A DNA stretch of 58,249 bases from UBA1738 sp045580145. GTDB taxonomy: Bacteria > Bacillota > Clostridia > UBA1381. The notes beneath the pieces were generated by a model. The model was not told where the DNA came from. It saw only the letters and a list, made by a program, of their open reading frames with translations, and did no database searches. Positions 1-7,721 of the stretch are shown in pieces (positions within the stretch are counted from its first letter, which is position 1; each line of letters starts with the position of its first letter). The translations under genes and the position numbers were made by a program. The stretch covers positions 1-58,249 of the forward strand of contig JAZNNI010000124.1 in the NCBI GenBank assembly GCA_045580145.1, read 5' to 3'.

Positions 1-65
1 CAAGCGGTAAGGCACCAGATTTTGATTCTGGCATTTCGTAGGTTCGAATCCTGCTATCCCTGCCA
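1..65 (+). tRNA. tRNA-Gln (TTG), 5' end cut by window
   Basis: The anticodon arm is a 5-bp stem CCAGA/TCTGG enclosing loop TTTTGAT, which gives anticodon TTG (Gln). A T-arm with GGTTCGAATCC and an encoded CCA end follow. The acceptor 5' strand and part of the D arm lie outside the window. The next tRNA begins at the following base, so the two belong to one tRNA transcript. Confidence 0.93.
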
Positions 66-141
66 GGGCCATTAGCTCAGTTGGCAGAGCACTTGACTTT
101 TAATCAAGTTGTCCGGAGTTCGAATCTCCGATGGCTCACCA
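66..141 (+). tRNA. tRNA-Lys (TTT)
   Basis: A complete 76-nt cloverleaf. Acceptor GGGCCAT pairs with ATGGCTC (one G-T pair), the D arm is GCTC..GAGC, anticodon stem CTTGA/TCAAG encloses CTTTTAA (anticodon TTT), the T arm is CGGAG/CTCCG around TTCGAAT, and CCA is encoded. It directly abuts tRNA-Gln and is followed by an intrinsic terminator. Confidence 0.97.
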
Positions 142-143
142 CG

Positions 144-179
144 TCAGAGCAAGCTATATATAGCTTGCTCTGATTTTTT
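144..179 (+). terminator. intrinsic terminator of the tRNA operon
   Basis: A perfect 30-bp palindrome (144-173, outer arms TCAGAGCAAGCT/AGCTTGCTCTGA) followed by a run of T. It lies three bases after the tRNA-Lys CCA. Confidence 0.92.
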
Positions 180-386
180 ATGCGAAAATCAGAGTTCGCT
201 CATTTCGCTGTTCTTCCTTTTCCGTAAAAGGTCACGTTCAAGTCGGCTATTCACTTGTAAACGCATTCATAACGCCTTTGTTTCACTACCAACCTTTTGC
301 GAGAGAGTGCCTTCGGCACAGTTGTGTCTATATTACTCTGCTTTGCCACGTCTATATATCGTTTATTCCAATTTTTTTGCACAAAA
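180..386. other. intergenic stretch with no supportable gene
   Basis: Between the tRNA terminator and the kduD 3' end there are about 200 bases with short overlapping open frames on both strands. None has a ribosome site or a recognisable protein, and one begins inside tRNA-Lys. I see no promoter or repeat that I can support here. Confidence 0.6.
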
Positions 387-427
387 AAACCAGTCACTTG
401 CTTCGCTGTTCCGCATTTGACTGGTTT
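387..427 (-). terminator. terminator of the uronate operon
   Basis: Inverted repeat AAACCAGTCA (387-396) / TGACTGGTTT (418-427) with a 21-nt loop. Read on the minus strand the stem is followed by a T run (the A run at 383-389), as expected for an intrinsic terminator just after kduD. A short T run on the other side means it could also stop plus-strand transcription. Confidence 0.75.
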
Positions 428-460
428 TAACAAATTAAAGTCCCTTGTTAGTGTTTATAC

Positions 461-1246
461 TTACGGCTGTTTGCCGATGTATGCCAAGATTCCGCCATCA
501 ACATAGAGAATGTGTCCGTTTACGAAGTTTGATGCTTCGCTTGCCAGGAACACAGCAGGGCCTGCTAAGTCTTCAGGATTTCCCCAACGTGCTGCAGGTG
601 TTTTTGCTATGATGAACTTATCAAACGGATGTCTTTCACCATCGGCTTGAATTTCTCTTAGAGGTGCTGTCTGCGGTGTTGCGATGTAGCCCGGTCCAAT
701 GCCGTTACACTGGATATTGTATTCGCCGTACTCTGATGCGATATTTTTTGTAAGCATCTTAAGTCCGCCTTTAGCTGCTGCATAAGCTGAAACTGTTTCT
801 CTGCCAAGCTCGGACATCATTGAGCAGATATTTATAATCTTGCCGTGTCCTTTTTTTATCATTGACGGAATTACAGCTTTTGCACAGATAAATGGTGCAT
901 TTAAGTCAACATCAATTACCTTTCTGAATTCGTCAGCTGACATTTCGTGCATAGGTATTCTCTTTATGATACCTGCGTTATTTACCAAAATGTCGATTAT
1001 GCCAAATTCTTTTTCTATCTTTGCTACCATTTCGTTTACTGCGCTCTCGTCAGTAACGTCGCAGACATAACCTTTTGCATCAATGCCGTCAGTTTTGTAT
1101 GCATCTAAGCCTTTGTTTACTAATTCTTCGTTTATATCATTAAATACTATTTTAGCACCTGCTGATGCCAAGCCTTTTGCAATAGCATAGCCTATTCCAT
1201 AAGAGCCGCCTGTTACGAGTGCAATTTTTCCTGTTAAATCAAACAT
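461..1246 (-). CDS. kduD: SDR-family 2-dehydro-3-deoxy-D-gluconate / gluconate 5-dehydrogenase (KduD-like)
   Basis: Classical short-chain dehydrogenase of 261 aa, the usual length. The nucleotide-binding motif GGSYGIG is at residues 13-19, NNAG at 89-92, and the catalytic triad is Ser142, Tyr155, Lys159. The C-terminal region ending in VDGG is typical of the gluconate 5-dehydrogenase/KduD group. In the uronate pathway KduD reduces 2,5-diketo-3-deoxygluconate made by KduI. It is the last gene of the minus-strand operon, 10 nt after the KduI fusion, with an AGGAG ribosome site upstream of the ATG. The substrate is inferred from the KduI neighbour; sequence alone would also allow gluconate 5-dehydrogenase. 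Confidence 0.88.
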   Translation of the reverse strand: MFDLTGKIALVTGGSYGIGYAIAKGLASAGAKIVFNDINEELVNKGLDAYKTDGIDAKGYVCDVTDESAVNEMVAKIEKEFGIIDILVNNAGIIKRIPMHEMSADEFRKVIDVDLNAPFICAKAVIPSMIKKGHGKIINICSMMSELGRETVSAYAAAKGGLKMLTKNIASEYGEYNIQCNGIGPGYIATPQTAPLREIQADGERHPFDKFIIAKTPAARWGNPEDLAGPAVFLASEASNFVNGHILYVDGGILAYIGKQP

Positions 1247-1256
1247 ATTTTTTCTC

Positions 1257-2882
1257 CTATCTCAAGTCTTTTGTTTCAATATGGTCCATATCGGTAAATT
1301 CCTGATTTTCACCACACATTGCCCAGATAAACGAGTAGTTCTTAGTACCAACACCTGAGTGGATTGACCATGAAGGTGAAATTACAGCTTCTTCATTGTG
1401 CATAATGATGTGTCTTGTTTCGCTTGGCTCGCCCATCATATGGAATACTGCGTCATTTTCGTCCATATCAAGATACATATAAACTTCCATTCTTCTGTCG
1501 TGAGTGTGTGATGGCATTGTGTTCCAGTTTGAACCTGGCTCAAGCTGAGTAAGACCCATTGCAAGCTGACAAGATTTGATAACTTCAGGGTGTATGTACT
1601 GATTGATAACTCTCTTGTTACAGTCTTCAACACTGCCACAAGGAACTTTTTTAGCCTTTGTAATATCAATCTTAACGATTGGGTATTCCTTATGTGCAGG
1701 GCAGGATGAAACATAAAATTTAGCAGGGTTTTCCGTGTCAAAACTCTTAAATGTGATATCCCTATTGCCCATACCGATATAGATACCATCTCTTGGGTTC
1801 ATTTCGTACTCTGTGCCGTCGATTGTGATGATACCTTTGCCGCCGACATTGATACAGCCCATTTCACGTCTTTCAAGGAAATATTCGGCTGCAAGCTCTT
1901 TTCCTGCTTCAAGCTTTAATTCCTGATAAACCGGCATAATACCTGCTGTGATAATTCTGTCGATATGGCTGTATACCATTCTTGTGTTGTCCTTTGTGAA
2001 CAGCTTTGAGATGTGAAATTCCTCTCTCAAGCGGTCTGTGTCGTAATGCTTTACGTCCCTTGGGTTTGATGCAAATCTGATTTCCATTTTACTTAAATCC
2101 TCCTTTATATATCTGCCATACACTTCAATTTGTGAAAGTGCTGCCCACGAAAGCGGGAAGGACACTTGTTTAAAGTTTGTAAGGTGTATGGTCTTGGTTA
2201 ACATTTTTTCGGGCAAGATAACTTCCTGTCCTTCTTTTGTTCCTTCAAATTCAGCAGTTATTCTGCTACCGTCTGAAAATTCTATGTCAATATTTTTCCA
2301 GTATGTATCGTGCGGGAAATCTGCACGAAGATAGAATACTAATTTTTCGACCTCAACCTCTCTGCCAAAGTCTATGTAGTATTCCAAATCCTCTCTTGCA
2401 CCGCCTGCCCAAGAATGATACGGGAAGTCACCGTGACCTTCATTTTCCGAGATACCATCTATGGCATTTCGCTCAAAAAAGCAGACGTCCTCGCGGGTTA
2501 CAAGATTTGCGTATGTGTGAGGAAAATATTTTTTTTGTCCACGTCTGTCGTGTGAATTTAAAGCAATATTTCTGATCTCATATGCTTTCTCATCGGTTTC
2601 TTTTGCATATATTTTGTGGCTGTCGCCGCAAAAAGCATTTGCGTCATAGCCCCGCCTTAAACTACCGAACGGGATTTCAAATTCAAAGCTTCCGTTTGGC
2701 AGATATATTATGCTTTCTTTTAAGGTTTCGTCAAGCTTGACCGAAACAAATTCACACATTTTTGTATTAATTATTATTTTATCGCCTTCGCTAAAACAAC
2801 AACTATATTCAGCAATAATTTCCTGACCTTTTTGATAAAAAAGCTCCTTGCCGTTTTTATCGATAATTCTTAATTCTAAAAT
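1257..2882 (-). CDS. kduI: beta-sandwich domain fused to 5-keto-4-deoxyuronate isomerase (KduI)
   Basis: The C-terminal 276 residues (from Met at 2087) are a full KduI, which isomerises 4-deoxy-L-threo-5-hexosulose uronate. The metal site is visible as HTH, a Glu five residues later, and a later His in SIHSG. The N-terminal part looks like a beta-sandwich sugar-binding domain. The first ATG is at 2759, but the frame stays open and protein-like upstream for 41 more codons. It reaches an AAGGAGAG site at 2890-2897, directly after the GH88 stop; the only well-spaced start there is ATT at 2882. No ATG, GTG or TTG occurs in frame in the extension. An internal AAAGGAGG precedes Met at 2087, so free KduI may also be made. 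Confidence 0.8.
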   Translation of the reverse strand: MLELRIIDKNGKELFYQKGQEIIAEYSCCFSEGDKIIINTKMCEFVSVKLDETLKESIIYLPNGSFEFEIPFGSLRRGYDANAFCGDSHKIYAKETDEKAYEIRNIALNSHDRRGQKKYFPHTYANLVTREDVCFFERNAIDGISENEGHGDFPYHSWAGGAREDLEYYIDFGREVEVEKLVFYLRADFPHDTYWKNIDIEFSDGSRITAEFEGTKEGQEVILPEKMLTKTIHLTNFKQVSFPLSWAALSQIEVYGRYIKEDLSKMEIRFASNPRDVKHYDTDRLREEFHISKLFTKDNTRMVYSHIDRIITAGIMPVYQELKLEAGKELAAEYFLERREMGCINVGGKGIITIDGTEYEMNPRDGIYIGMGNRDITFKSFDTENPAKFYVSSCPAHKEYPIVKIDITKAKKVPCGSVEDCNKRVINQYIHPEVIKSCQLAMGLTQLEPGSNWNTMPSHTHDRRMEVYMYLDMDENDAVFHMMGEPSETRHIIMHNEEAVISPSWSIHSGVGTKNYSFIWAMCGENQEFTDMDHIETKDLR

Positions 2883-2910
2883 ATATATCTCTCCTTTTGT
2901 GATTTTGATA

Positions 2911-4020
2911 CTACCAAATCAAATATTTTTCATCTCTTAATTTCAAAATTGCTTCGCAAAGGAAAAAGTCACCATAGATTATATGCATTTCCTCGCCGGC
3001 AGAATAAGATTCCATGCAATTCTGCAAAATGGATTGGTTGGAGTCATCAAAAATGCAGTCTTCTTCCAGTGCCTTTAAAATATTTATAGCACCTGTTAAA
3101 TATTTTTCATCATCAGTTGCTTTGTAAAGCTCTATCAAGCCGCAGGCGGTACAAGTACCTGCTGTGTTATCGTAATATATCGGCTTTTCAGGAGCAATAA
3201 AATCTGTAACGACCTTATAATTTGATTGTTCGCAGTGCATAAGAAAATAGTCAGCTGTTTTTTTTGCTGCTTGGAGATATTTTTCTTCGCTTGTATGAAT
3301 GTAGCTTAAAATAAAACCATAAACTGCCCAGGCCTGCCCTCTTGACCACGCGGAGCCTATGCTGTAGCCTTGACCTGCCAAGGTTTCGGTAACTTCGTCA
3401 TAGTCCTCTGAGTGAACTGCGATGTGCACAACACTGCCGTCTTCTCTAACGTGATGCTTCATTGCCATATCTGCATGCATCATTGCAATATAGCGGAATC
3501 TGTCATCACCAAGCTCTTTGGATGCCCAGTAAAGCAAAGGAAGGTTCATCATACCATCTATTATGGAATAGCTTGGGTGTGAGTTCCATGCTCTTATGAA
3601 TTTTCCCTTTATATTGACGCGGCCTGCAAGGAGGTTTGCGGCATATAATGCCCGTAGTCTTGAATTTTGGTCGCCTGTTAGTGTGTATTGAGCCTTAGAG
3701 GTCAGCCCCCACATAAAACCAACGTCGTGATGTAAAAGCTCATAAAGCTTAAATGCTTCATCTAAAAGCTTTTCCTGATTCTCGGCAGATTTTTTAAATA
3801 TTTCTTTTTTTGTGGCATTATACATAAGCCACATCATACCACCGTAAAAGCCATTTGTCCACCACGCCGCGCCTTCGTATTTGCCGGGTATGTATTTCCC
3901 GTCTTTTGTGGTATAAGGCATTATGTCCCATATCGCTTCTGCGGTGCGTGAAAGCTTTGACTCAAGCCTTTCCCACATACTGTCGACCCACTTTTTGTCA
4001 GCATCGCTCATAGCAATCAT
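2911..4020 (-). CDS. GH88 unsaturated glucuronyl hydrolase
   Basis: A 369-aa protein of the GH88 family, which hydrolyses the 4,5-unsaturated uronate left at the non-reducing end of oligosaccharides by polysaccharide lyases. The two family Asp residues are visible: Asp99 in HHDVGFMW and Asp155 in SIIDGMMN. Trp/Tyr-rich segments fit the (alpha/alpha)6 barrel. There is no signal peptide, so it is cytoplasmic. Start chosen at the ATG preceded by AAAGGAGGC, 22 bases from the lyase stop codon; a longer frame has no such site. It lies between the lyase, which makes its substrate, and KduI, which uses its product. Confidence 0.88.
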   Translation of the reverse strand: MIAMSDADKKWVDSMWERLESKLSRTAEAIWDIMPYTTKDGKYIPGKYEGAAWWTNGFYGGMMWLMYNATKKEIFKKSAENQEKLLDEAFKLYELLHHDVGFMWGLTSKAQYTLTGDQNSRLRALYAANLLAGRVNIKGKFIRAWNSHPSYSIIDGMMNLPLLYWASKELGDDRFRYIAMMHADMAMKHHVREDGSVVHIAVHSEDYDEVTETLAGQGYSIGSAWSRGQAWAVYGFILSYIHTSEEKYLQAAKKTADYFLMHCEQSNYKVVTDFIAPEKPIYYDNTAGTCTACGLIELYKATDDEKYLTGAINILKALEEDCIFDDSNQSILQNCMESYSAGEEMHIIYGDFFLCEAILKLRDEKYLIW

Positions 4021-4042
4021 AAATAAGCCTCCTTTTGTTAGT

Positions 4043-5743
4043 TTATTTGATGATAATTTCAAACTCAAACTTGCTTTCTTTTAAATTTGTTGCCTTAAAA
4101 TCTATGAAAAACACAGATACGTCTTCAGTGTTTGAGTGATTTCTATAACTGTCTTGTGAAATGTTCACGGTATATTTTTCTTTGTCAAACACGATTTTAG
4201 CCGTGCCCAAATCAATAAAGCTGTCAAATATATCGGGATTTGTCCTTGAAACGAATCGCTCGGTAATATCTTTTGTTTTATCTGAATAGTCTATTGTATC
4301 GCAAAGGACAAGACTTGATTCTTTTAATGTAAATCGGCGGTTAATTCTGTTTACCAGACCTGTCTCATATGCACCTTCTATATCAAGCTCAAAAAAATCT
4401 TCGCCTGCTTTTGCATTTTTGGAACAGTACATTTTTCCTGCAAGCTGATATTGCTTGTTTATTATAGGAACGCTATGTCCCCACGAACTGTTATTTAAAA
4501 GTGTATATCTGTATTTGGGGTCAAAGGTTTCTTTCCTATATATCGCAGAGCCTAAGTCTGCCAGTGGAATGTCAGCATCACCCGCAACAATCATAAAACT
4601 GCCTATATCGTTGTGATTATGCGGCTCGTCGTTGTGACCGCCCTTGGCAGCAAAGCTGTATTTTTCGCCTTGCTTTATGAACCACTCGGAGTCCTTGAAA
4701 TATGATGTCAAGTACTTGTTTTCGTCTGCTGCATAATCTGTATCAAACCATAAGAGACTTGTGAAGGAAAGGCCATTTCCTGCAAGAGTTCCCGACTCAA
4801 GCGGGGGATATACTACTTCTTTGCCATAAATCTTTCTTAAAAGGCTGAGCTTTCCGGGGCAGAATGAAAAGTTACTTGAGCCGTCGGAAAAGCTTACGAC
4901 TTTTTTTGCGCCCATTCTAATTTTTTGTGGATACAAAGCAATTTGTTTCACTTTTTTATTTGCAAACATATCTGTTTTGCCCTGAGAATAATCATAAATT
5001 GCCATAGCATATATGAGGTAATAACCAAATCCGTAATTCCAGTAGCTATATCCTTCAAGACAGCAACCATCATCATTAAAGCCGCTTAAAAAGTTCTCCA
5101 TTGCTCCATTTAAAAGAGGTAAAAGTGTTTCCTTTTCTTCGTCTGTTGCATAATGCAAAACTGCAATACCTACCCCTCCGGCACAAACCGCCGCCCAGTT
5201 GTTGGTACAATATTTGGTATACCAGCCAAATTCTCTTGTTTTTAGAGGCTCAATTATTCTGCGCCTGATTTCGTATGCTATCCTGTCGGTTGCGTAATAG
5301 GGAAGCTTATCTTCGAGCATTGCCACGATGTCTGTCATAAGGCGGGCAGTTTCTGACTGGAATAAGTCTATAGCACCAATGATAAGCTCGGGAGACGGAT
5401 TGTTTTCCATATACACATGTGCAGGTAGGCACCAGGTATATTCATCGCAAATATGAAATATTAAATCTACAAGCGGTTTTTTGTATTTCTCATCATTTGT
5501 CAGCCAGTATGCGATAGAGAGATAGGAACAATTATTTCGCCGTTTGAAGTAATCTTTTTCAAAGACCTTTCTGTCGCCTGTTTCGATAAACAGCATATAG
5601 TTACTCATTTTTAAGGCACTGTATTCTTCATTCAATACAGAATCTGCTTTTTCGATTATGTCTTTAATCAAAAATTCCGCAGCACTGCTTTTTAAGAGTT
5701 TTTGTCTTTGTTCATCAAAATCGACACCATAATAATGTTTCAT
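4043..5743 (-). CDS. heparinase II/III-family polysaccharide lyase-like protein
   Basis: A 566-aa protein with an alpha-helical toroid N-terminal half and a beta-sandwich C-terminal half, as in heparinase II/III-type lyases. A His/Asn-rich segment (GGHNDE near residue 369 and HNHND near 375) matches the conserved C-terminal active-site region of the family. No signal peptide is seen, so it probably acts on imported oligouronides. Start chosen at the ATG after AAGGGGGG. It is the first gene of the uronate operon and is divergent from an AraC regulator. The exact substrate (glycosaminoglycan, alginate-like or other uronate polymer) cannot be read from the sequence. Confidence 0.8.
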   Translation of the reverse strand: MKHYYGVDFDEQRQKLLKSSAAEFLIKDIIEKADSVLNEEYSALKMSNYMLFIETGDRKVFEKDYFKRRNNCSYLSIAYWLTNDEKYKKPLVDLIFHICDEYTWCLPAHVYMENNPSPELIIGAIDLFQSETARLMTDIVAMLEDKLPYYATDRIAYEIRRRIIEPLKTREFGWYTKYCTNNWAAVCAGGVGIAVLHYATDEEKETLLPLLNGAMENFLSGFNDDGCCLEGYSYWNYGFGYYLIYAMAIYDYSQGKTDMFANKKVKQIALYPQKIRMGAKKVVSFSDGSSNFSFCPGKLSLLRKIYGKEVVYPPLESGTLAGNGLSFTSLLWFDTDYAADENKYLTSYFKDSEWFIKQGEKYSFAAKGGHNDEPHNHNDIGSFMIVAGDADIPLADLGSAIYRKETFDPKYRYTLLNNSSWGHSVPIINKQYQLAGKMYCSKNAKAGEDFFELDIEGAYETGLVNRINRRFTLKESSLVLCDTIDYSDKTKDITERFVSRTNPDIFDSFIDLGTAKIVFDKEKYTVNISQDSYRNHSNTEDVSVFFIDFKATNLKESKFEFEIIIK

Positions 5744-5795
5744 TTTTTTGCCCCCCTTAAAGCGTAAGGTAATAGTATAAATCAATTATATCATT

Positions 5796-5824
5796 TAAAA
5801 TAAGCAAAGTCTTTGCTTATTTTA
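5796..5824. promoter_or_regulatory. 29-bp perfect palindrome, probable operator
   Basis: Arms AAGCAAAG/CTTTGCTT, extended by A/T to 14 bp each, are centred on base 5810 in the divergent promoter region between the lyase operon and the araC gene. The location and symmetry suggest a dimeric repressor or activator site. No T-run context supports a terminator. Confidence 0.55.
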
Positions 5825-5833
5825 TTTAAAATA

Positions 5834-5862
5834 TTGCAATTTTCACCATCGTTTGATATACT
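5834..5862 (+). promoter_or_regulatory. sigma-A-type promoter of the araC gene at 5882
   Basis: -35 TTGCAA (5834-5839), 17-bp spacer, -10 TATACT (5857-5862), 19 bases before the ATG and 10 bp from the palindrome. Confidence 0.65.
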
Positions 5863-5881
5863 GATATAGAGGTGAAATGAA

Positions 5882-6727
5882 ATGAGCATCGTTTTTGATA
5901 AATGTACTGATGCATTGGAGTATGCAAGCAGGACAAAAACCTTTGGTGTATTTTACTCAACAGAAAATTCTCATAACACAAATATACACACGCATGAGTG
6001 TTGTGAAATTCTTTTACTAAAAAAAGGCGGAAGCAACTTTTTGATTGATGGAAAGGTTTATGATGCCACAGATAGCAGCCTGTTTTTTATGAATCAGTTT
6101 GAGCCGCACAAAATAACATTTTCTGATGGGGAAAAAGCAGAACGGTGGGTACTTCAAATTCACCCTGAGTTTATGTTGAATTTTTCTACGGGAAAAACAA
6201 ATCTTGCAAAATGCTTTTATGCGAAAAATGAAAAAAATAATAAAATACAACTTGATAATGAAACCTTTGATTGTATATATGATTATTTTCAAAGCTTGAA
6301 CAAAGAATATGAGTTTGCTGATGATATAATAAAACAAAATATCGTCATCCAAATGCTCATAGAGCTAAACTTGTTAGCAAAATGCTCAGGTGCCGGCGCT
6401 GATGCAGACAGCTATCCTGTAGCTTTAAAAAATGCAATTACTTATATTAATGCGAACTTTGATAAGTCAATAGGGCTTGATGATGTTGCAAAAAATTCAT
6501 ATATCTCGGTAAATCAACTTTGCAGACTTTTCAAGTGTCATCTTGGTACAACTGTGTCAAAATATATAACCAGCAAACGCATTTCTGAGGCAAAGAAGTA
6601 CTTAAATCAGGGGAAAAGTGTTGCACGTACGGCAGAGATTTGCGGATTTAATGATTATAGCAGTTTTATCAGAACATTTGCAAAGTATGTGGGAATTTCA
6701 CCGGGGAAATATTATAGAGAAAGCTGA
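5882..6727 (+). CDS. AraC-family transcriptional regulator
   Basis: 281 aa. The N-terminal cupin-like sensor has an HTHECCE motif near residue 38. The C-terminal AraC DNA-binding domain (about 182-281) has two helix-turn-helix units and ends with the family signature around FNDYSSFIRTFAKYVGISP. The start ATG follows AGAGGTGAAATGAA. It is divergent from the lyase-GH88-KduI-KduD operon, which it likely controls in response to an oligouronide or uronate. It converges with the next araC gene and shares a bidirectional terminator with it. Confidence 0.9.
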   Translation: MSIVFDKCTDALEYASRTKTFGVFYSTENSHNTNIHTHECCEILLLKKGGSNFLIDGKVYDATDSSLFFMNQFEPHKITFSDGEKAERWVLQIHPEFMLNFSTGKTNLAKCFYAKNEKNNKIQLDNETFDCIYDYFQSLNKEYEFADDIIKQNIVIQMLIELNLLAKCSGAGADADSYPVALKNAITYINANFDKSIGLDDVAKNSYISVNQLCRLFKCHLGTTVSKYITSKRISEAKKYLNQGKSVARTAEICGFNDYSSFIRTFAKYVGISPGKYYRES

Positions 6728-6752
6728 AGACTGATGTGCTGAACACAATCAG

Positions 6753-6810
6753 AAAAAACCGATATCGATAATTTTCTTTTAGTAGATATTTTTTTCGATA
6801 TCGGTTTTTT
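6753..6810. terminator. bidirectional terminator between two convergent araC genes
   Basis: 16-base arms AAAAAACCGATATCGA (6753-6768) and TCGATATCGGTTTTTT (6795-6810). The right arm lies inside the last codons of the minus-strand gene, so the 3' end of that coding region is part of the hairpin. Confidence 0.88.
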
Positions 6811-7564
6811 TGTATTCTCCGGGTGTTTGACCATAATGCTTTTTAAACAAACGCTCGAAATATTTTACGTTGCTATATCCCGCCTTTTCACTGACCTCCG
6901 ATATTGTGTATAGTTTGCTTTGGAGAAGCTGTGCGGCATATTCAAGACGCAATAGGGTTATATATTTGTTGGGGGAAACAAGGTATATTTTTTTAAAAAG
7001 AGAGCGGAAATACACATCGGAAACTGCTGACATTTTAGCGAGCTCTGCAACGGAAATGTTCTTACTTCGGTAATTGGAATGAATATAGTCTGTTGCTTTT
7101 GTTATTCGCCCGTTTACGTCTACAGAATTAATAATATCATCCTGTATTTCATTTCGCACGATGTAAAACAGGTGATAAAGCATAGCAGTGCATTCGTATC
7201 TGTACCCTTGCGGCTTTTCGTTGCAAAGTTTATACATCGATTTAAATATGTCAACTATTTTGTCAAAGTCATCAATGTGAATGAGCTCGATTTTTCTGCT
7301 TGGTGCAGTATTGCTCAAAAAGTGAATAGCAAAAATAGTTTCCTCTGTTGTTTCCTGAATGTAGTTAACATTTTGCGGAATATAAAGTAAATCCCCCTGC
7401 TTGATTTTATACTCCTTGTTTCCGGAAGTGAATTTGCAGCTTCCGGACAATCTTATACTGATTGAATCGTAGCAACGGGAAATGCTTTCGTGTTTGCTGC
7501 TGTTTCGCGATAATTTCAGTATTGATAAAAAGGTTATGGAAATGTCGTCCTTTAGAAAAAACAT
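6779..7564 (-). CDS. AraC-family transcriptional regulator
   Basis: 261 aa with an N-terminal cupin-like domain (about 1-140) and a C-terminal AraC helix-turn-helix pair (about 160-258; signature GYSNVKYFERLFKKHYGQTP). The ATG is preceded by AAAGGAG. It is transcribed away from the GH20-like/GH113-like operon starting at 7722, the most probable target. The coding 3' end overlaps the shared terminator. Confidence 0.9.
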   Translation of the reverse strand: MFFLKDDISITFLSILKLSRNSSKHESISRCYDSISIRLSGSCKFTSGNKEYKIKQGDLLYIPQNVNYIQETTEETIFAIHFLSNTAPSRKIELIHIDDFDKIVDIFKSMYKLCNEKPQGYRYECTAMLYHLFYIVRNEIQDDIINSVDVNGRITKATDYIHSNYRSKNISVAELAKMSAVSDVYFRSLFKKIYLVSPNKYITLLRLEYAAQLLQSKLYTISEVSEKAGYSNVKYFERLFKKHYGQTPGEYKKTDIEKNIY

Positions 7565-7625
7565 AAGAGTTCTCCTTTTGCAATTTTAATAATTATATCA
7601 TTAAAAAATCGAAAAATCAAGTTTT

Positions 7626-7654
7626 GTTTTGTGCACCTTTTTTAATGTTTTGTG
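7626..7654. promoter_or_regulatory. direct repeats GTTTTGTG 21 bp apart, candidate AraC site
   Basis: GTTTTGTG occurs at 7626-7633 and again at 7647-7654, exactly 21 bp (two helical turns) apart, in the divergent gap between the araC gene and the 7722 operon. A TATAAT at 7692-7697 could serve as -10. AraC proteins commonly bind such tandem sites. Confidence 0.45.
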
Positions 7655-7721
7655 GGTTTACTTTTATATAAATAACGTGCTATTGTAAATATATAATCTA
7701 CTTATATGGAGGGTAAAAAAA

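Noticed and set aside
109..420. Open frames of 103 aa (plus) and 60 aa (minus) after the tRNA genes
   Set aside because: The plus frame starts inside tRNA-Lys and crosses its terminator. Neither has a ribosome site or protein-like sequence.
5796..5824. Palindrome as a terminator
   Set aside because: It lies between two divergent promoters with no gene ending nearby, so there is nothing to terminate.
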